This document shows positions 1-7,577 of a DNA stretch of 23,404 nt, in pieces (within the stretch, counting starts at the first letter, position 1; the number at the start of each line of letters is the position of its first letter). The notes below the pieces were generated by a model. The model was not told where the DNA came from, searched no databases, and saw only the letters and a list, made by a program, of their open reading frames with translations. The DNA is from Bacillota bacterium (GTDB lineage Bacteria; Bacillota; Limnochordia; Darwinibacteriales; Darwinibacteriaceae). The DNA lies in NCBI GenBank assembly GCA_012799115.1, contig JAAZLY010000150.1, positions 1 through 23,404 of the forward strand, given 5' to 3'. The position numbers and the translations under genes were made by a program.

Positions 1-35
1 TAAGAAAAAACCTCAGACTACATAATCTGAGATTA
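1..35 (-). terminator. Terminator-like hairpin, leftward
   Basis: Read on the minus strand, an imperfect 9-bp stem (CTCAGATTA pairing with TAGTCTGAG, one mismatch, 2-nt loop) is followed by GTTTTTTC. It is about 490 bp beyond the stop of the terpene synthase gene, so it could end that transcript or belong to whatever lies left of the window. It lies in the non-homologous DNA upstream of the truncated prenyl synthase remnant. Confidence 0.5.
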
Positions 36-87
36 TTGGTAGCACCTATGCAGTTTGAGAGAAAACCACTGAATCATGAGATATTAA

Positions 88-525
88 AGTGATGCTTTGC
101 ATCTGATCGGAGGATGCTGCTGTCTGGGGGCAGTTCTCTCTGATGCCAGCGAAGCCGAGGAGGGCTATCTCAAGGATTTTGGCGAGCGCATTGGTTTGGC
201 TTTTCAATTGACTGATGATGTCCTGGATTATCGCGGCGTTGGACAAATGATGGGAAAGGAAGAAGGCCGTGATTTTGCTGAAGGGCTGTGGACTTTACCC
301 ACGATCCGAGCCTTTGGACGGGGACTGATTCCTTCAAATTGGCCAAGCTCCGATTTTCATTCCATTCGCACAGTGCTACAAAAAGAAGGTGTCCTCGATG
401 AAGTAATGGACGAGGCCTCAGCCCACGTGCGAGAAGCACAAAGGGTTCTTGATCGCTTCCCGCCCTCTAGTTCCAAAGCCGAGCTAGCCAGTCTTCTAGC
501 GAAACTGACGGAACGCGCACGCTAA
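88..525 (+). pseudogene. Polyprenyl diphosphate synthase, C-terminal remnant
   Basis: This encodes the C-terminal half of a trans-type isoprenyl diphosphate synthase, the enzymes that chain isopentenyl diphosphate units (for example to heptaprenyl diphosphate). The second aspartate-rich motif is clear in GLAFQLTDDVLDYRG, followed by MGKEEGRDFAEG and TLPTI, all typical of the family. Only about 145 of the usual 300-350 residues are present. The first aspartate-rich motif and substrate pocket are missing, and the frame has stops at 85-87, 70-72 and 40-42. The only in-frame start near the break is a TTG at 97 without a ribosome-binding site. The gene therefore looks truncated by a rearrangement near position 88 and is unlikely to be active. 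Its stop (523-525) directly abuts the stop of the convergent terpene synthase. The neighbourhood suggests it once supplied the C35 substrate of that enzyme; this is inference. Confidence 0.8.
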
Positions 526-1557
526 CTAGATCACATGTATGGAACGTAACCCCTTACAGAGCTTGAGCCAGAAGAGGGATCTTCCACTATTGGCCATGCT
601 TTGAATGACGACTTCTTGCTTCTGAACACGAACCTTTGGATCGGAGCCGTAAAGGGCAATGAGGCCCTCCACAACAGTGGAATGAAATCTTGGATTAGGA
701 AGGTGTTTGGCGAGACGCTTGCTCTCATTGGCGAATCTGCAGAGGGAGAGATCGCGCTCTTCCTCGGTGGGGTAGAAGGCGACGAAGTTGAGGTCGCCGT
801 TTTCTTTGTCTTCACCCAGGTCGATCAAGTAGTCAAGTAAGATATGCAGGCCTTGGATCCAGGGAAAATAGGCTTGAATGAGCTCCTTTTCTTCAATCTC
901 CGGGGGATTGTATCCCACTGCAAAGAGGAGGAAGATTCCCAACGTGGAACCGCAAGCTGCAGCCCATTCGTACCACCTAAGGCCAAGGTTGGAACTAGCG
1001 CTTAACCACTCCTTCAAAAGGTCCTCACCTTCTTGGGAGACATGTTTTAGCGTTTGAAGTTCACAATAGTTGCCCGCTAGGTCAAGGGCAGTGGCCTGTA
1101 CTTTCGGGAAGTGGGGGATCTTCGTGATCAAGTCCTGGCAAGTCCGGACCAAGCGTGGTAGATAAATGTCTTCCTTGTAGGGGTAGAGCCGATAGTAGTC
1201 TCTGAGTGGTGCGTTCGGTTTTAGGGCATCGGTGAAACTGGTATGGAGAAGGCGGAACGCATCCGGATCGCTAATCTGTAAGCGATCACAGAGGTTATCA
1301 AGATAATCGCTGAGGGTTTGAAACGCGACAATCAGGCAGATCATCGTGTCGCGATCAACTCCGGGGTAGTGAGCATAAATGGAGCCTCCCAAGCAATGAA
1401 AGGCCTTGTGCTCAATGCTTGACAGAGCTTGGGTTCGAAGGAGTTCTGGCATACGATCCGTCAAACGTGCCCATCTTCGTAGTGCGTTTTTCACTCTAGG
1501 CATTGTTAACACGAATTTGCGTAGTAGGATATATGGTGGTGTATCTTCGTATCGCAT
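526..1557 (-). CDS. ytpB: Tetraprenyl-beta-curcumene synthase-like protein (DUF2600)
   Basis: The 343-residue protein belongs to the DUF2600/YtpB family. In Bacillus, YtpB is a class of terpene synthase that cyclises heptaprenyl diphosphate to tetraprenyl-beta-curcumene, leading to sesquarterpenes associated with spores. Visible signatures are the aspartate-rich segment LSDYLDNLCDR (residues 82-92, with D84, D87 and D91), and a second acidic segment in the C-terminal half, LIDLGEDKENGDLNF. Length is close to B. subtilis YtpB (about 367). The ATG at 1555-1557 is preceded by AGGGGAG at good spacing. It ends tail to tail with a truncated prenyl synthase remnant that may once have supplied substrate. 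The family assignment is firm; the exact product in this organism is inferred. Confidence 0.88.
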   Translation of the reverse strand: MRYEDTPPYILLRKFVLTMPRVKNALRRWARLTDRMPELLRTQALSSIEHKAFHCLGGSIYAHYPGVDRDTMICLIVAFQTLSDYLDNLCDRLQISDPDAFRLLHTSFTDALKPNAPLRDYYRLYPYKEDIYLPRLVRTCQDLITKIPHFPKVQATALDLAGNYCELQTLKHVSQEGEDLLKEWLSASSNLGLRWYEWAAACGSTLGIFLLFAVGYNPPEIEEKELIQAYFPWIQGLHILLDYLIDLGEDKENGDLNFVAFYPTEEERDLSLCRFANESKRLAKHLPNPRFHSTVVEGLIALYGSDPKVRVQKQEVVIQSMANSGRSLFWLKLCKGLRSIHVI

Positions 1558-1811
1558 GGAAAACTCCCCTTTGACGTAGCCTTCCCCAAAGGGGCCTTCT
1601 TAACAAAAAAACCAGATCCATGGACTGGAATGGATTTCTAGTATAGAATAAGCCCGGAGACAGGAAACGAACGTATTGGGAAGAATATTCCTTGCACTAT
1701 TTGTACATTGACAAAGAAATATGGGGCGTTTTGGACTCGTTCTACAAAATACGCAAAAAAGCGTATTCCAGGAAAATCTAGAACACGCTTTACAAAGGCT
1801 TTTATTATAAG
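1558..1811. other. Intergenic region between tRNA-Trp and ytpB
   Basis: This stretch holds no convincing gene. It contains the ribosome-binding site of ytpB, a small CCCC-AAA-GGGG hairpin near 1583-1593, and the AATACGC/GCGTATT hairpin listed separately. The ytpB promoter was not identified with confidence; read-through from tRNA-Trp is possible. Confidence 0.5.
1748..1767 (-). terminator. Hairpin downstream of tRNA-Trp
   Basis: A perfect 7-bp stem (AATACGC/GCGTATT) with a six-T loop on the minus strand lies 45 bp past the tRNA 3' end and is followed by TTGTAG. The weak T tract makes it a moderate terminator candidate, possibly leaving read-through into ytpB. Confidence 0.4.
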
Positions 1812-1887
1812 TGGCAGGGGAGACAGGAATCGAACCCGCAACACCCGGTTTTGGAGACCGGTGCTCTACCAATTGAGCTACTCCCCT
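1812..1887 (-). tRNA. tRNA-Trp (CCA anticodon)
   Basis: The 76-nt minus-strand sequence folds as a cloverleaf: acceptor AGGGGAG/CTCCCCT, D arm GCTC/GAGC, anticodon stem CCGGT/ACCGG with loop CTCCAAA giving anticodon CCA, T arm with TTCGATT loop, and encoded 3' GCCA (discriminator G plus CCA). The CCA anticodon reads UGG, so this is tRNA-Trp. Its 3' GCCA and anticodon are complementary to the T-box bulge (UGGC) and specifier (UGG) of the leader at 9486-9723. Confidence 0.96.
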
Positions 1888-1900
1888 GCGAACATCTATA

Positions 1901-1929
1901 ATAATAGCACAGGAACCGCCTTCGGTCAA
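1901..1929 (-). promoter_or_regulatory. Sigma-A type promoter of tRNA-Trp
   Basis: On the minus strand, TTGACC (1924-1929) and TATTAT (1901-1906) are separated by exactly 17 bp. The expected transcription start is about 6-8 nt upstream of the mature tRNA 5' end at 1887, as is common for stable RNA genes. Confidence 0.82.
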
Positions 1930-2003
1930 CCAGTTTTGGGGAGGATTTCCCTCCCGCCTGTCTAACTATTTACTTCGGAAGACATAATAAAGGAGTGGGA
2001 CAT

Positions 2004-2591
2004 TTGGCTATACAAGTTCTAGGAAAGGTGCCTGTTGGTGTCTCCAACAGACATATTCACCTATCGCAACAGGATTTAGAAACATTGTTCGGTGCTGGAT
2101 ACAGCCTGACAATTAGAAATGACTTATCCCAAACAGGCCAATATGCGGCTGAAGAAACAGTTACGATCGAGGGTCCGAAATCCTCTATGGCTAACGTACG
2201 TATTCTAGGGCCGACGCGTAAGGAAACACAAGTGGAGATCTCGCGCACGGATTCCTTTGCCCTCGGTGTGAAACCACCAGTCCGTGACTCGGGCTCACTG
2301 GAAGGTTCACCAGGGTTAACCCTCGTTGGCCCCAAGGGCAAGGTTACCTTAGATAAGGGTGTCATTATTGCCCATCGTCATATTCATATGAGCGAAGCGG
2401 ATGCCGAGTCTTTTGGAGTGAAGGACAAAGACATGGTTTCGGTGCGTGTTGGTGGCGAACGGGGCGTGACATTTGACAATGTGTTAGTCCGTGTCCGTAA
2501 CGACTTTGTCTTAGAGATGCATATTGATACGGATGAGGCCAATGCGGCTATCCTGGGCAATGGACAACTCGTTGAAGTGATTCGAAACTAA
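2004..2591 (+). CDS. pduL: Phosphate propanoyltransferase / phosphotransacetylase, PduL family
   Basis: PduL-type phosphotransacylases interconvert acyl-CoA and acyl phosphate (acetyl or propanoyl) and replace Pta in many anaerobes. The 195-residue protein shows both metal-binding His clusters: SNRHIHL (H17, H19) and AHRHIHM (H124, H126, H128), plus the LEMHIDTDEANA segment (H173), matching the zinc ligands known for the family. Length is typical (about 200). There is no N-terminal encapsulation-peptide extension and no microcompartment gene nearby, which fits a housekeeping acetate-pathway form rather than a Pdu microcompartment enzyme. I place the start at TTG 2004, eight bases after AAAGGAG; an in-frame GTG at 1995 overlaps that ribosome-binding site. 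tkt follows after 17 bp, so the two are probably cotranscribed. Confidence 0.92.
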   Translation: MAIQVLGKVPVGVSNRHIHLSQQDLETLFGAGYSLTIRNDLSQTGQYAAEETVTIEGPKSSMANVRILGPTRKETQVEISRTDSFALGVKPPVRDSGSLEGSPGLTLVGPKGKVTLDKGVIIAHRHIHMSEADAESFGVKDKDMVSVRVGGERGVTFDNVLVRVRNDFVLEMHIDTDEANAAILGNGQLVEVIRN

Positions 2592-2608
2592 GTTGAAGAG
2601 GTGATTGA

Positions 2609-4585
2609 ATGGATCTACAGAGAATAGCGAATGTAGTCAGGGGGCTATCGGCGGATGCTGTGCAAAAGGCGAATTCTGGACACCCAGGAGCACCTTTAGG
2701 TCTTGCGGACATTGGTACGGTATTATACTTTGACACGCTGAAGCATAACCCGGCCAACTCTAGCTGGCCCAATAGAGACCGTTTTATCTTGTCAGGCGGC
2801 CATGGGTCGATGCTTCTTTACTCCCTCTTGCATCTGGCTGGTTATCAGGTCTCCATGGATGATCTAAAAGAGTTCAGACAGCTCGGCTCCAACACCCCTG
2901 GGCATCCTGAATATGGCGATACCGATGGAGTGGAGACCACCACCGGTCCCTTGGGACAGGGAATTGCCAACGCAGTCGGAATGGCGATTGGCGAGAAACT
3001 GGCCGCAGCGCGTTTTAACAGGCCAGGTTTGGAGATCGTTAATCACTACACATATGTGCTAGCAGGAGACGGTGACCTGATGGAAGGGGTCAGCGCTGAG
3101 GCATCCTCTTTGGCTGGCCACCTCAAGCTCGGTAAACTCATTATGGTCTATGACTCCAACCAGATTACCATTGAGGGAGGTACCGATCTGGCCTTCAGCG
3201 AGTCTGTTAGGGACAGGTATCAGGCCTATGGTTGGCAAGTGCTGGAGATCGATGGGCATAGCATTCCTGAAGTGCAACAAGCCCTGAGGGAAGCTCAGCT
3301 AAACCAAGACCAACCAACTCTGATCATTGCTCATACGCAGATTGCTAAAGGCGCACCCACGAAGGTGGGTACTTCAGCTTCACACGGTGCTCCCCTTGGC
3401 GCAGAGGAGATCGTTGGACTAAAGACTGCTCTAGGCCTTCCAACAGATCAGGATTTTTATGTCCCCGAGGAACTCCATAATCTTCCAGAATTGATGGCTC
3501 AAAGGGGCCAGGGGCTAGAAGAAGAATGGAATGGACTCTTTGCCACATGGGCCAAAGAAAACCCACAGCTCGCCGAAGATTGGAACACATGGATGGATGG
3601 AACACTGCCCAATCTCGATGAAGTTCTCTCTCTGTTCGGACCAGACACAAATATAGCCACAAGAGTCGCGAGTGGGCAGGCCCTTAACGCTGTTGCGAAG
3701 CTTGTTCCCAATCTCGTTGGTGGTTCGGCAGACCTTGCTCCATCGAACAATAGTTTCTTGCATGGTGAGGGAGTCATTCGTGCAGACGATTTCAGCGGTC
3801 GCAACTTTAGCTTCGGTGTGCGGGAACATGGCATGGGAGGCATATTAAATGGTCTAGCCCTCTATGGTCATTTCCGTGTCTTTGGTGCGACATTCCTGGT
3901 CTTCTCAGACTACATGCGGCCAAGTATACGTTTAGCAGCATTAATGAAGCTACCTGTGATCTACATCTTCACGCATGATTCAGCGTATGTAGGCGAAGAT
4001 GGACCTACACACCAACCAATGGAACATACCGAGTCCTTGAGGCTCATACCGAATCTACGGGTCTATCGTCCTGCAGATGCAGAAGAAACTGCCTGGAGCT
4101 GGGTTGAAGCGATGAAGCGCAAGAATGGTCCAACGGCCTTGGTCTTGACGCGGCAAAACTTACCAGCCTTGGAGAAACCACAGAATTGGGACTTCACCAG
4201 GGGAGGATATGTCCTACGGGAAGAACAAGAGGAACTTGGGCTTGTAATGGTTGCCTCTGGTAGTGAAGTGAGCCTAGCCGTTAAGGTAGCTGAGAAGATT
4301 GAGGAGAAGGGTTTTGGCGTCCGCGTTGTCTCGGTGCCCAGCCGTGAACTCTATCTCAGTCAGGATCCCATGTACCAAGCCAAGGTTATACCGCAAGACG
4401 TCCCTGTCTTTGCTATGGAGCTCGGTGTCGGAGCCGGTTGGCATGCTATAAATCCGAATGGACCTGTACATGTCTACGATCTCAATCGTTTTGGCGCGAG
4501 CGGTCCAGGCGCCCAGGTGGCCGAACTTCTAGGCTTTACTGTGGAAGCCGTCGAAAAATACATTAAGAAAACCATTAAGAGATAA
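2609..4585 (+). CDS. tkt: Transketolase
   Basis: Thiamine diphosphate-dependent transketolase moves two-carbon ketol units between sugar phosphates in the non-oxidative pentose phosphate pathway, in the cytoplasm. The 658 residues match the family length. Visible motifs in order: the N-terminal SGHPGAPLG, the GPLGQGIANAVGMA segment, the ThDP/metal motif GDGDLMEG with the downstream DSNQITIEG, the Pyr-domain HGMGGILNGLALYG, and HDSAYVGEDGPTHQPMEH, which carries active-site residues. The start ATG has an AAGAGGTG ribosome-binding site. It lies 17 bp after pduL and ends just before a long hairpin, so pduL-tkt looks like one unit. In B. subtilis tkt is near lexA-yneA; here those genes are about 9 kb away. 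Identity is not in doubt. Confidence 0.97.
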   Translation: MDLQRIANVVRGLSADAVQKANSGHPGAPLGLADIGTVLYFDTLKHNPANSSWPNRDRFILSGGHGSMLLYSLLHLAGYQVSMDDLKEFRQLGSNTPGHPEYGDTDGVETTTGPLGQGIANAVGMAIGEKLAAARFNRPGLEIVNHYTYVLAGDGDLMEGVSAEASSLAGHLKLGKLIMVYDSNQITIEGGTDLAFSESVRDRYQAYGWQVLEIDGHSIPEVQQALREAQLNQDQPTLIIAHTQIAKGAPTKVGTSASHGAPLGAEEIVGLKTALGLPTDQDFYVPEELHNLPELMAQRGQGLEEEWNGLFATWAKENPQLAEDWNTWMDGTLPNLDEVLSLFGPDTNIATRVASGQALNAVAKLVPNLVGGSADLAPSNNSFLHGEGVIRADDFSGRNFSFGVREHGMGGILNGLALYGHFRVFGATFLVFSDYMRPSIRLAALMKLPVIYIFTHDSAYVGEDGPTHQPMEHTESLRLIPNLRVYRPADAEETAWSWVEAMKRKNGPTALVLTRQNLPALEKPQNWDFTRGGYVLREEQEELGLVMVASGSEVSLAVKVAEKIEEKGFGVRVVSVPSRELYLSQDPMYQAKVIPQDVPVFAMELGVGAGWHAINPNGPVHVYDLNRFGASGPGAQVAELLGFTVEAVEKYIKKTIKR

Positions 4586-4598
4586 GAGTTCTAACAAG

Positions 4599-4636
4599 AA
4601 GAGGATATAGAATGATGTTGTCTATATCCTCTTTTG
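4599..4636. terminator. Convergent terminator, tkt / coat gene
   Basis: A perfect 13-bp stem (4599-4611 with 4621-4633) with a 9-nt loop sits between the tkt stop and the stop of the convergent coat gene. The plus-strand side ends in CTCTTTTGG; on the minus strand the tail is CTTCTTG. It probably serves tkt mainly and may act in both directions. Confidence 0.75.
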
Positions 4637-4648
4637 GATCTTTCCGGT

Positions 4649-5077
4649 TTAGTAATCTCTTGGGTGCTGACCTACTCCCGATTGGTACTGGTTGTACGAA
4701 GGTGTACTATGGGAGGGGAATTGACTCTGGTAGCCGGAGAACTTCTGAAAATGGTCTGCAATGTTACTGGGTTGCTCTGGATGGAGCGAATACCACCCTT
4801 TTTCGAACATAAGGTTGAATATGTCTCGGCAAGCATGATGGGTCTCATTCAATATACGTAGTACATCTTGATGCAGCTCTTGGTGACTCGTTTCCCGAAC
4901 GAAGACATTGAATCCGTCGGTGAGCCACTTTTCGGTCGCTAACATATCATTTAGACGGTCCCGGTCATTGAACTCGGTTCCCTTCTGAACATACGTTGAT
5001 GGGTTCTTAATCGTTGGACTGCCTGAACCACCATAACTCGGCTGATATCCGCCATAGGAACCACGATTATTATTCAT
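4649..5077 (-). CDS. Spore coat protein, CotF family
   Basis: This 142-residue protein carries a CotF-type domain in the middle (roughly residues 32-105): the segment LNDMLATEKWLTDGFNVFV, a central HQDVLRILNETHHA and the MFEKGWYSLHPEQ end are characteristic of coat F proteins. The N terminus is Asn/Gly/Tyr-rich and the C terminus is Gln/Ser/Tyr-rich, low-complexity tails common in coat proteins. The ATG follows AAGGAGG at ideal spacing. It lies 14 bp downstream of another small coat-like gene, so the two are cotranscribed and presumably expressed in the mother cell. I could not identify a convincing sigma-E or sigma-K promoter. Family assignment is well supported; the exact coat layer is unknown. 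Confidence 0.87.
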   Translation of the reverse strand: MNNNRGSYGGYQPSYGGSGSPTIKNPSTYVQKGTEFNDRDRLNDMLATEKWLTDGFNVFVRETSHQELHQDVLRILNETHHACRDIFNLMFEKGWYSLHPEQPSNIADHFQKFSGYQSQFPSHSTPSYNQYQSGVGQHPRDY

Positions 5078-5091
5078 CCTGATCCTCCTTA

Positions 5092-5370
5092 CTAGTTGTG
5101 GAAGTGTGGGTAGGTCTGGTTCTCGTAATCTTGCTGGTACGGTGATAGATGGTTCAGCAGGATATTGTAGTGCTGCTGGTGCAGCTGGCAGAGTTGTTCT
5201 ACTTGATGCTTCACCTGCTGATCAGAGCACTGTGATGCGAAGCTGTGTGCCTTCTTGGCAGCTAGGAGCTCCCAAGAGAGTGCATCCGTTAAGTACGCAT
5301 CATCTTTTGTGGACAAAACCCGTGGAGGCTGATTCATTCTCTTCTGTTGTGAGTATTGGTTTTGATACAT
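5092..5370 (-). CDS. Small spore coat protein, CotF-like
   Basis: The 92-residue protein has the pattern of short CotF-like coat proteins: a Gln-rich start, then PPRVLSTKDDAYLTDALSW, LLAAKKAHSFASQCSD and a His/Gln-rich helix QLCQLHQQHYNILLNHL. Predicted structure is a helical hairpin similar to a half CotF domain. The C terminus is rich in Tyr, His and Gln. An AAAGGAGG site precedes the ATG at 5368-5370. It is the first gene of a two-gene coat unit with the gene at 4649-5077 and is divergent from the DUF438 gene at 5551. Paired short and long CotF-like genes are common in spore formers. Confidence 0.82.
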   Translation of the reverse strand: MYQNQYSQQKRMNQPPRVLSTKDDAYLTDALSWELLAAKKAHSFASQCSDQQVKHQVEQLCQLHQQHYNILLNHLSPYQQDYENQTYPHFHN

Positions 5371-5550
5371 TATGAACCTCCTTTAGAAGATTTTTACGCT
5401 ATTAGGCTACCCGTCTTTCTGACAATTAAACGCGAAAAATCTTTCTTGACTAGAAGGAGAATACTGAGGGATAGAGAATAATTCCTAAGTATACAACTTA
5501 TAATTAGCTAGAGCAAAATTGGTGATGCTAAAATCAAGGAGGTTATGCTC

Positions 5551-6792
5551 ATGAGTGAGTTGATTGACAACCGTAAGCACCGTCAGGAGATCCTAAAAGG
5601 AATTATCCGCGATCTTCACGCCGGGGTTGACCCAGAGGACGTCAAAGATAGGTTTGGTGAGCTCTTGGATCAAGTGGGTGCTGCAGAAATTGCCGAGATT
5701 GAGCAGAGTCTGATTAACGAAGGCCTGCCAGTTGAAGAAGTGCAAAAGCTCTGTGATGTTCACGTAGCAGTATTTAAGGAGTCCTTGGACAAGCAATTTG
5801 CCGCTGTCGATGCCAAAGCAGGGCAAATGAAGGTGGCTGGACGGACTCTGGATCCCCTGAAAGAAGAGAACGAAGTTATTACCCAGTTGGTTAAGGATAT
5901 CCAAGCCATCGTTGCTTCAATCAGTGATGCAAAAGATGGCACGAACATAGACGGCCTGCTAGCTGAATGGGATGCCAAGCACCAACAGCTGCTCACGGTT
6001 GATCAACACTATTCCAAGAAGGAGAACATCCTCTTTCCTTATCTAGAACGCTACGGGATCAGTGGACCTTCTTCCGTGATGTGGGGAACGCATGACGAGA
6101 TTCGCGCCTCACTGAAGGATGTCTCACAAGTGATTGAGAACGCAAAGGAAAAGGTAGCCTCTCGTACACTTGCAGTAGAGATTGGTAATCTTGTTCTGCC
6201 GGTCCTCAATGACGTTTCGGAGATGGTCTACAAAGAAGAGAACATTCTCTTCCCTCTATGCCTTGAAACCTTTACCGAAGACGAGTGGAAGGAAATTACA
6301 GCTCAACTCAAGGATCCCATGGCAACACAGTATAAGAAGAAGGATGGACTAGCTACAGCAGCGATTTCTGGGCTCGGGCTAGCTGGAATTGATCTAGACA
6401 TTGGCGTCTTGACACCTGAGCAGATCAATCTGGTTCTGACACACTTGCCGATTGATATTACCTTCGTGGACGAGAAAGATGAAGTTGCTTATTTCTCTTT
6501 GGGTAAGGAACGCTTCTTTGAACGCACACGTGCTGTCATTGGTCGCAAGGTGCAATTCTGTCATCCACCTTCGAGTATGGGTGTTGTGGAACGAATACTG
6601 GAGGACTTTAAGAGCGGTCGTAAGGACACTGCCGATTTTTGGATTAATATGAAGGGCACGATGCTCTACATCCGGTATTTTGCCGTGCGTGATCAAGATG
6701 GCAAGTATCGTGGCACCCTCGAAGTAACACAGAACATTACAGAGATCCAAAAGCTCACTGGAGAAAAGCGGATCTATGACTATGAAGACTAG
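5551..6792 (+). CDS. DUF438 / hemerythrin-like / PAS domain protein
   Basis: The 413-residue protein has the three-part architecture of DUF438 proteins. Residues about 1-85 form the DUF438 helical domain. About 95-260 is a hemerythrin-like (HHE) helical bundle with KHQQLL, DQHYSKKENILFPYLE, MWGTHDEIR and a repeat-like YKEENILFPLCLE, which supply the His and acidic residues of a di-iron site. About 290-400 is a PAS domain (ITFVDEKDEVAYFS, and DQDGKYRGTLEVTQNITE at the end). Such proteins are candidate oxygen, NO or redox sensors or iron-binding proteins, but no effector domain is present and the function is unproven. I place the start at ATG 5551, eight bases after AAGGAGG; the ATG at 5545 is only two bases from it. 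It is divergent from the coat genes. Confidence 0.85.
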   Translation: MSELIDNRKHRQEILKGIIRDLHAGVDPEDVKDRFGELLDQVGAAEIAEIEQSLINEGLPVEEVQKLCDVHVAVFKESLDKQFAAVDAKAGQMKVAGRTLDPLKEENEVITQLVKDIQAIVASISDAKDGTNIDGLLAEWDAKHQQLLTVDQHYSKKENILFPYLERYGISGPSSVMWGTHDEIRASLKDVSQVIENAKEKVASRTLAVEIGNLVLPVLNDVSEMVYKEENILFPLCLETFTEDEWKEITAQLKDPMATQYKKKDGLATAAISGLGLAGIDLDIGVLTPEQINLVLTHLPIDITFVDEKDEVAYFSLGKERFFERTRAVIGRKVQFCHPPSSMGVVERILEDFKSGRKDTADFWINMKGTMLYIRYFAVRDQDGKYRGTLEVTQNITEIQKLTGEKRIYDYED

Positions 6793-6887
6793 ATAGAGTA
6801 GAGACAGTCTCTCCTTGTTGCTTTGTTGTGACCAGGAGGGATTTTCCTTTCTTGGGAGAAACTCTAAAGGTAGTTCCCTAGGAAGGA

Positions 6888-7574
6888 TTGATAACGATTC
6901 CTGAACGTTTAGTGTTTTTTGACGTGGAGACAACTGGTCTAGATGGTAATCGCGACCGGATCATTGAGATCTTTGTGCTCTCCTTGAGCAAGAGTGGAGA
7001 GGTAGAAGAATACGAGACGTTGATCAACCCGGAACGTCCTTTACCTGAGAAGATAACAGAGATAACAGGCCTCAAAGATAGCGATCTACTGGACGCTCCT
7101 ACGGAACGTGAAGTCGCTGTTGAAATTCGAGAGTTTGTGGGTTTCGGAACACCAGTAGCTCATAATCTCCCCTTTGATCTGAGGTTTCTCAATGCTATGT
7201 TCAGGCGGAACAATCTCTTGGAGATGGGTGGAGGTGGCATCGATACCCTGGACATCAGCCGGAGTTTGTTCCCTAAACTGTGCATTTACCCAGAAGGAGG
7301 CGGTAGTCATCGCTTGAGTAATCTCATGTATCACTTTGGACTGCAAGACTCCTACGCGAACGCCCATCGAGCCCGGGACGATGTGATGCTTCTAGTGGAA
7401 GTGTTTCGGCATCTGCAAGAGTACTCCACCGGGCAGAGCCAAATCGAATACCCGAAAGCCGTTACCCATGGCTGTCCCACTTGTGGATCGCCCATGTACC
7501 TGACATACTCAGATAGCCAGACGATTCTGACCTGCAAGAGACAACCCTCCTGCGCGGTAAAGTTAGTCGTCTAA
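6888..7574 (+). CDS. DnaQ-like DEDDh 3'-5' exonuclease with C-terminal zinc ribbon
   Basis: The protein (228 residues) starts with a DnaQ/RNase T-type exonuclease fold. ExoI is FFDVETTGL (D12, E14), ExoII is HNLPFDLRFL (D97), and ExoIII is HRARDD (H160, D165), giving a complete DEDDh active site; DNA proofreading or repair trimming is the usual role. The last 35 residues add a four-cysteine module (C196, C199, C216, C222) with the look of a topoisomerase-I type zinc ribbon, ending CAVKLVV. The fusion suggests a nucleic-acid-binding tail. The start is probably TTG 6888, with AGGAAGG just before it, although the spacing is short and a start slightly downstream (ATT 6897) cannot be excluded. It is followed within 5 bp by the -35 box of trxA. 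Confidence 0.85.
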   Translation: MITIPERLVFFDVETTGLDGNRDRIIEIFVLSLSKSGEVEEYETLINPERPLPEKITEITGLKDSDLLDAPTEREVAVEIREFVGFGTPVAHNLPFDLRFLNAMFRRNNLLEMGGGGIDTLDISRSLFPKLCIYPEGGGSHRLSNLMYHFGLQDSYANAHRARDDVMLLVEVFRHLQEYSTGQSQIEYPKAVTHGCPTCGSPMYLTYSDSQTILTCKRQPSCAVKLVV

Positions 7575-7577
7575 CAC

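Noticed and set aside
1600..1929. Minus-strand ORF of 109 codons covering the tRNA-Trp region.
   Set aside because: It is the typical spurious reading frame through a tRNA gene (VAQLVEHRSPKPGVAGSIPVSP type) and has no coding support.
5106..5375. Plus-strand ORF of 89 codons opposite the small coat gene.
   Set aside because: It has no ribosome-binding site, and the minus-strand frame matches CotF-like coat proteins and has AAAGGAGG.
6793..6887. Possible terminator after the DUF438 gene (AGAGA/TCTCT and a G-T rich stem).
   Set aside because: The stems are short or mostly G-T pairs and lack a T tract. No terminator can be supported.
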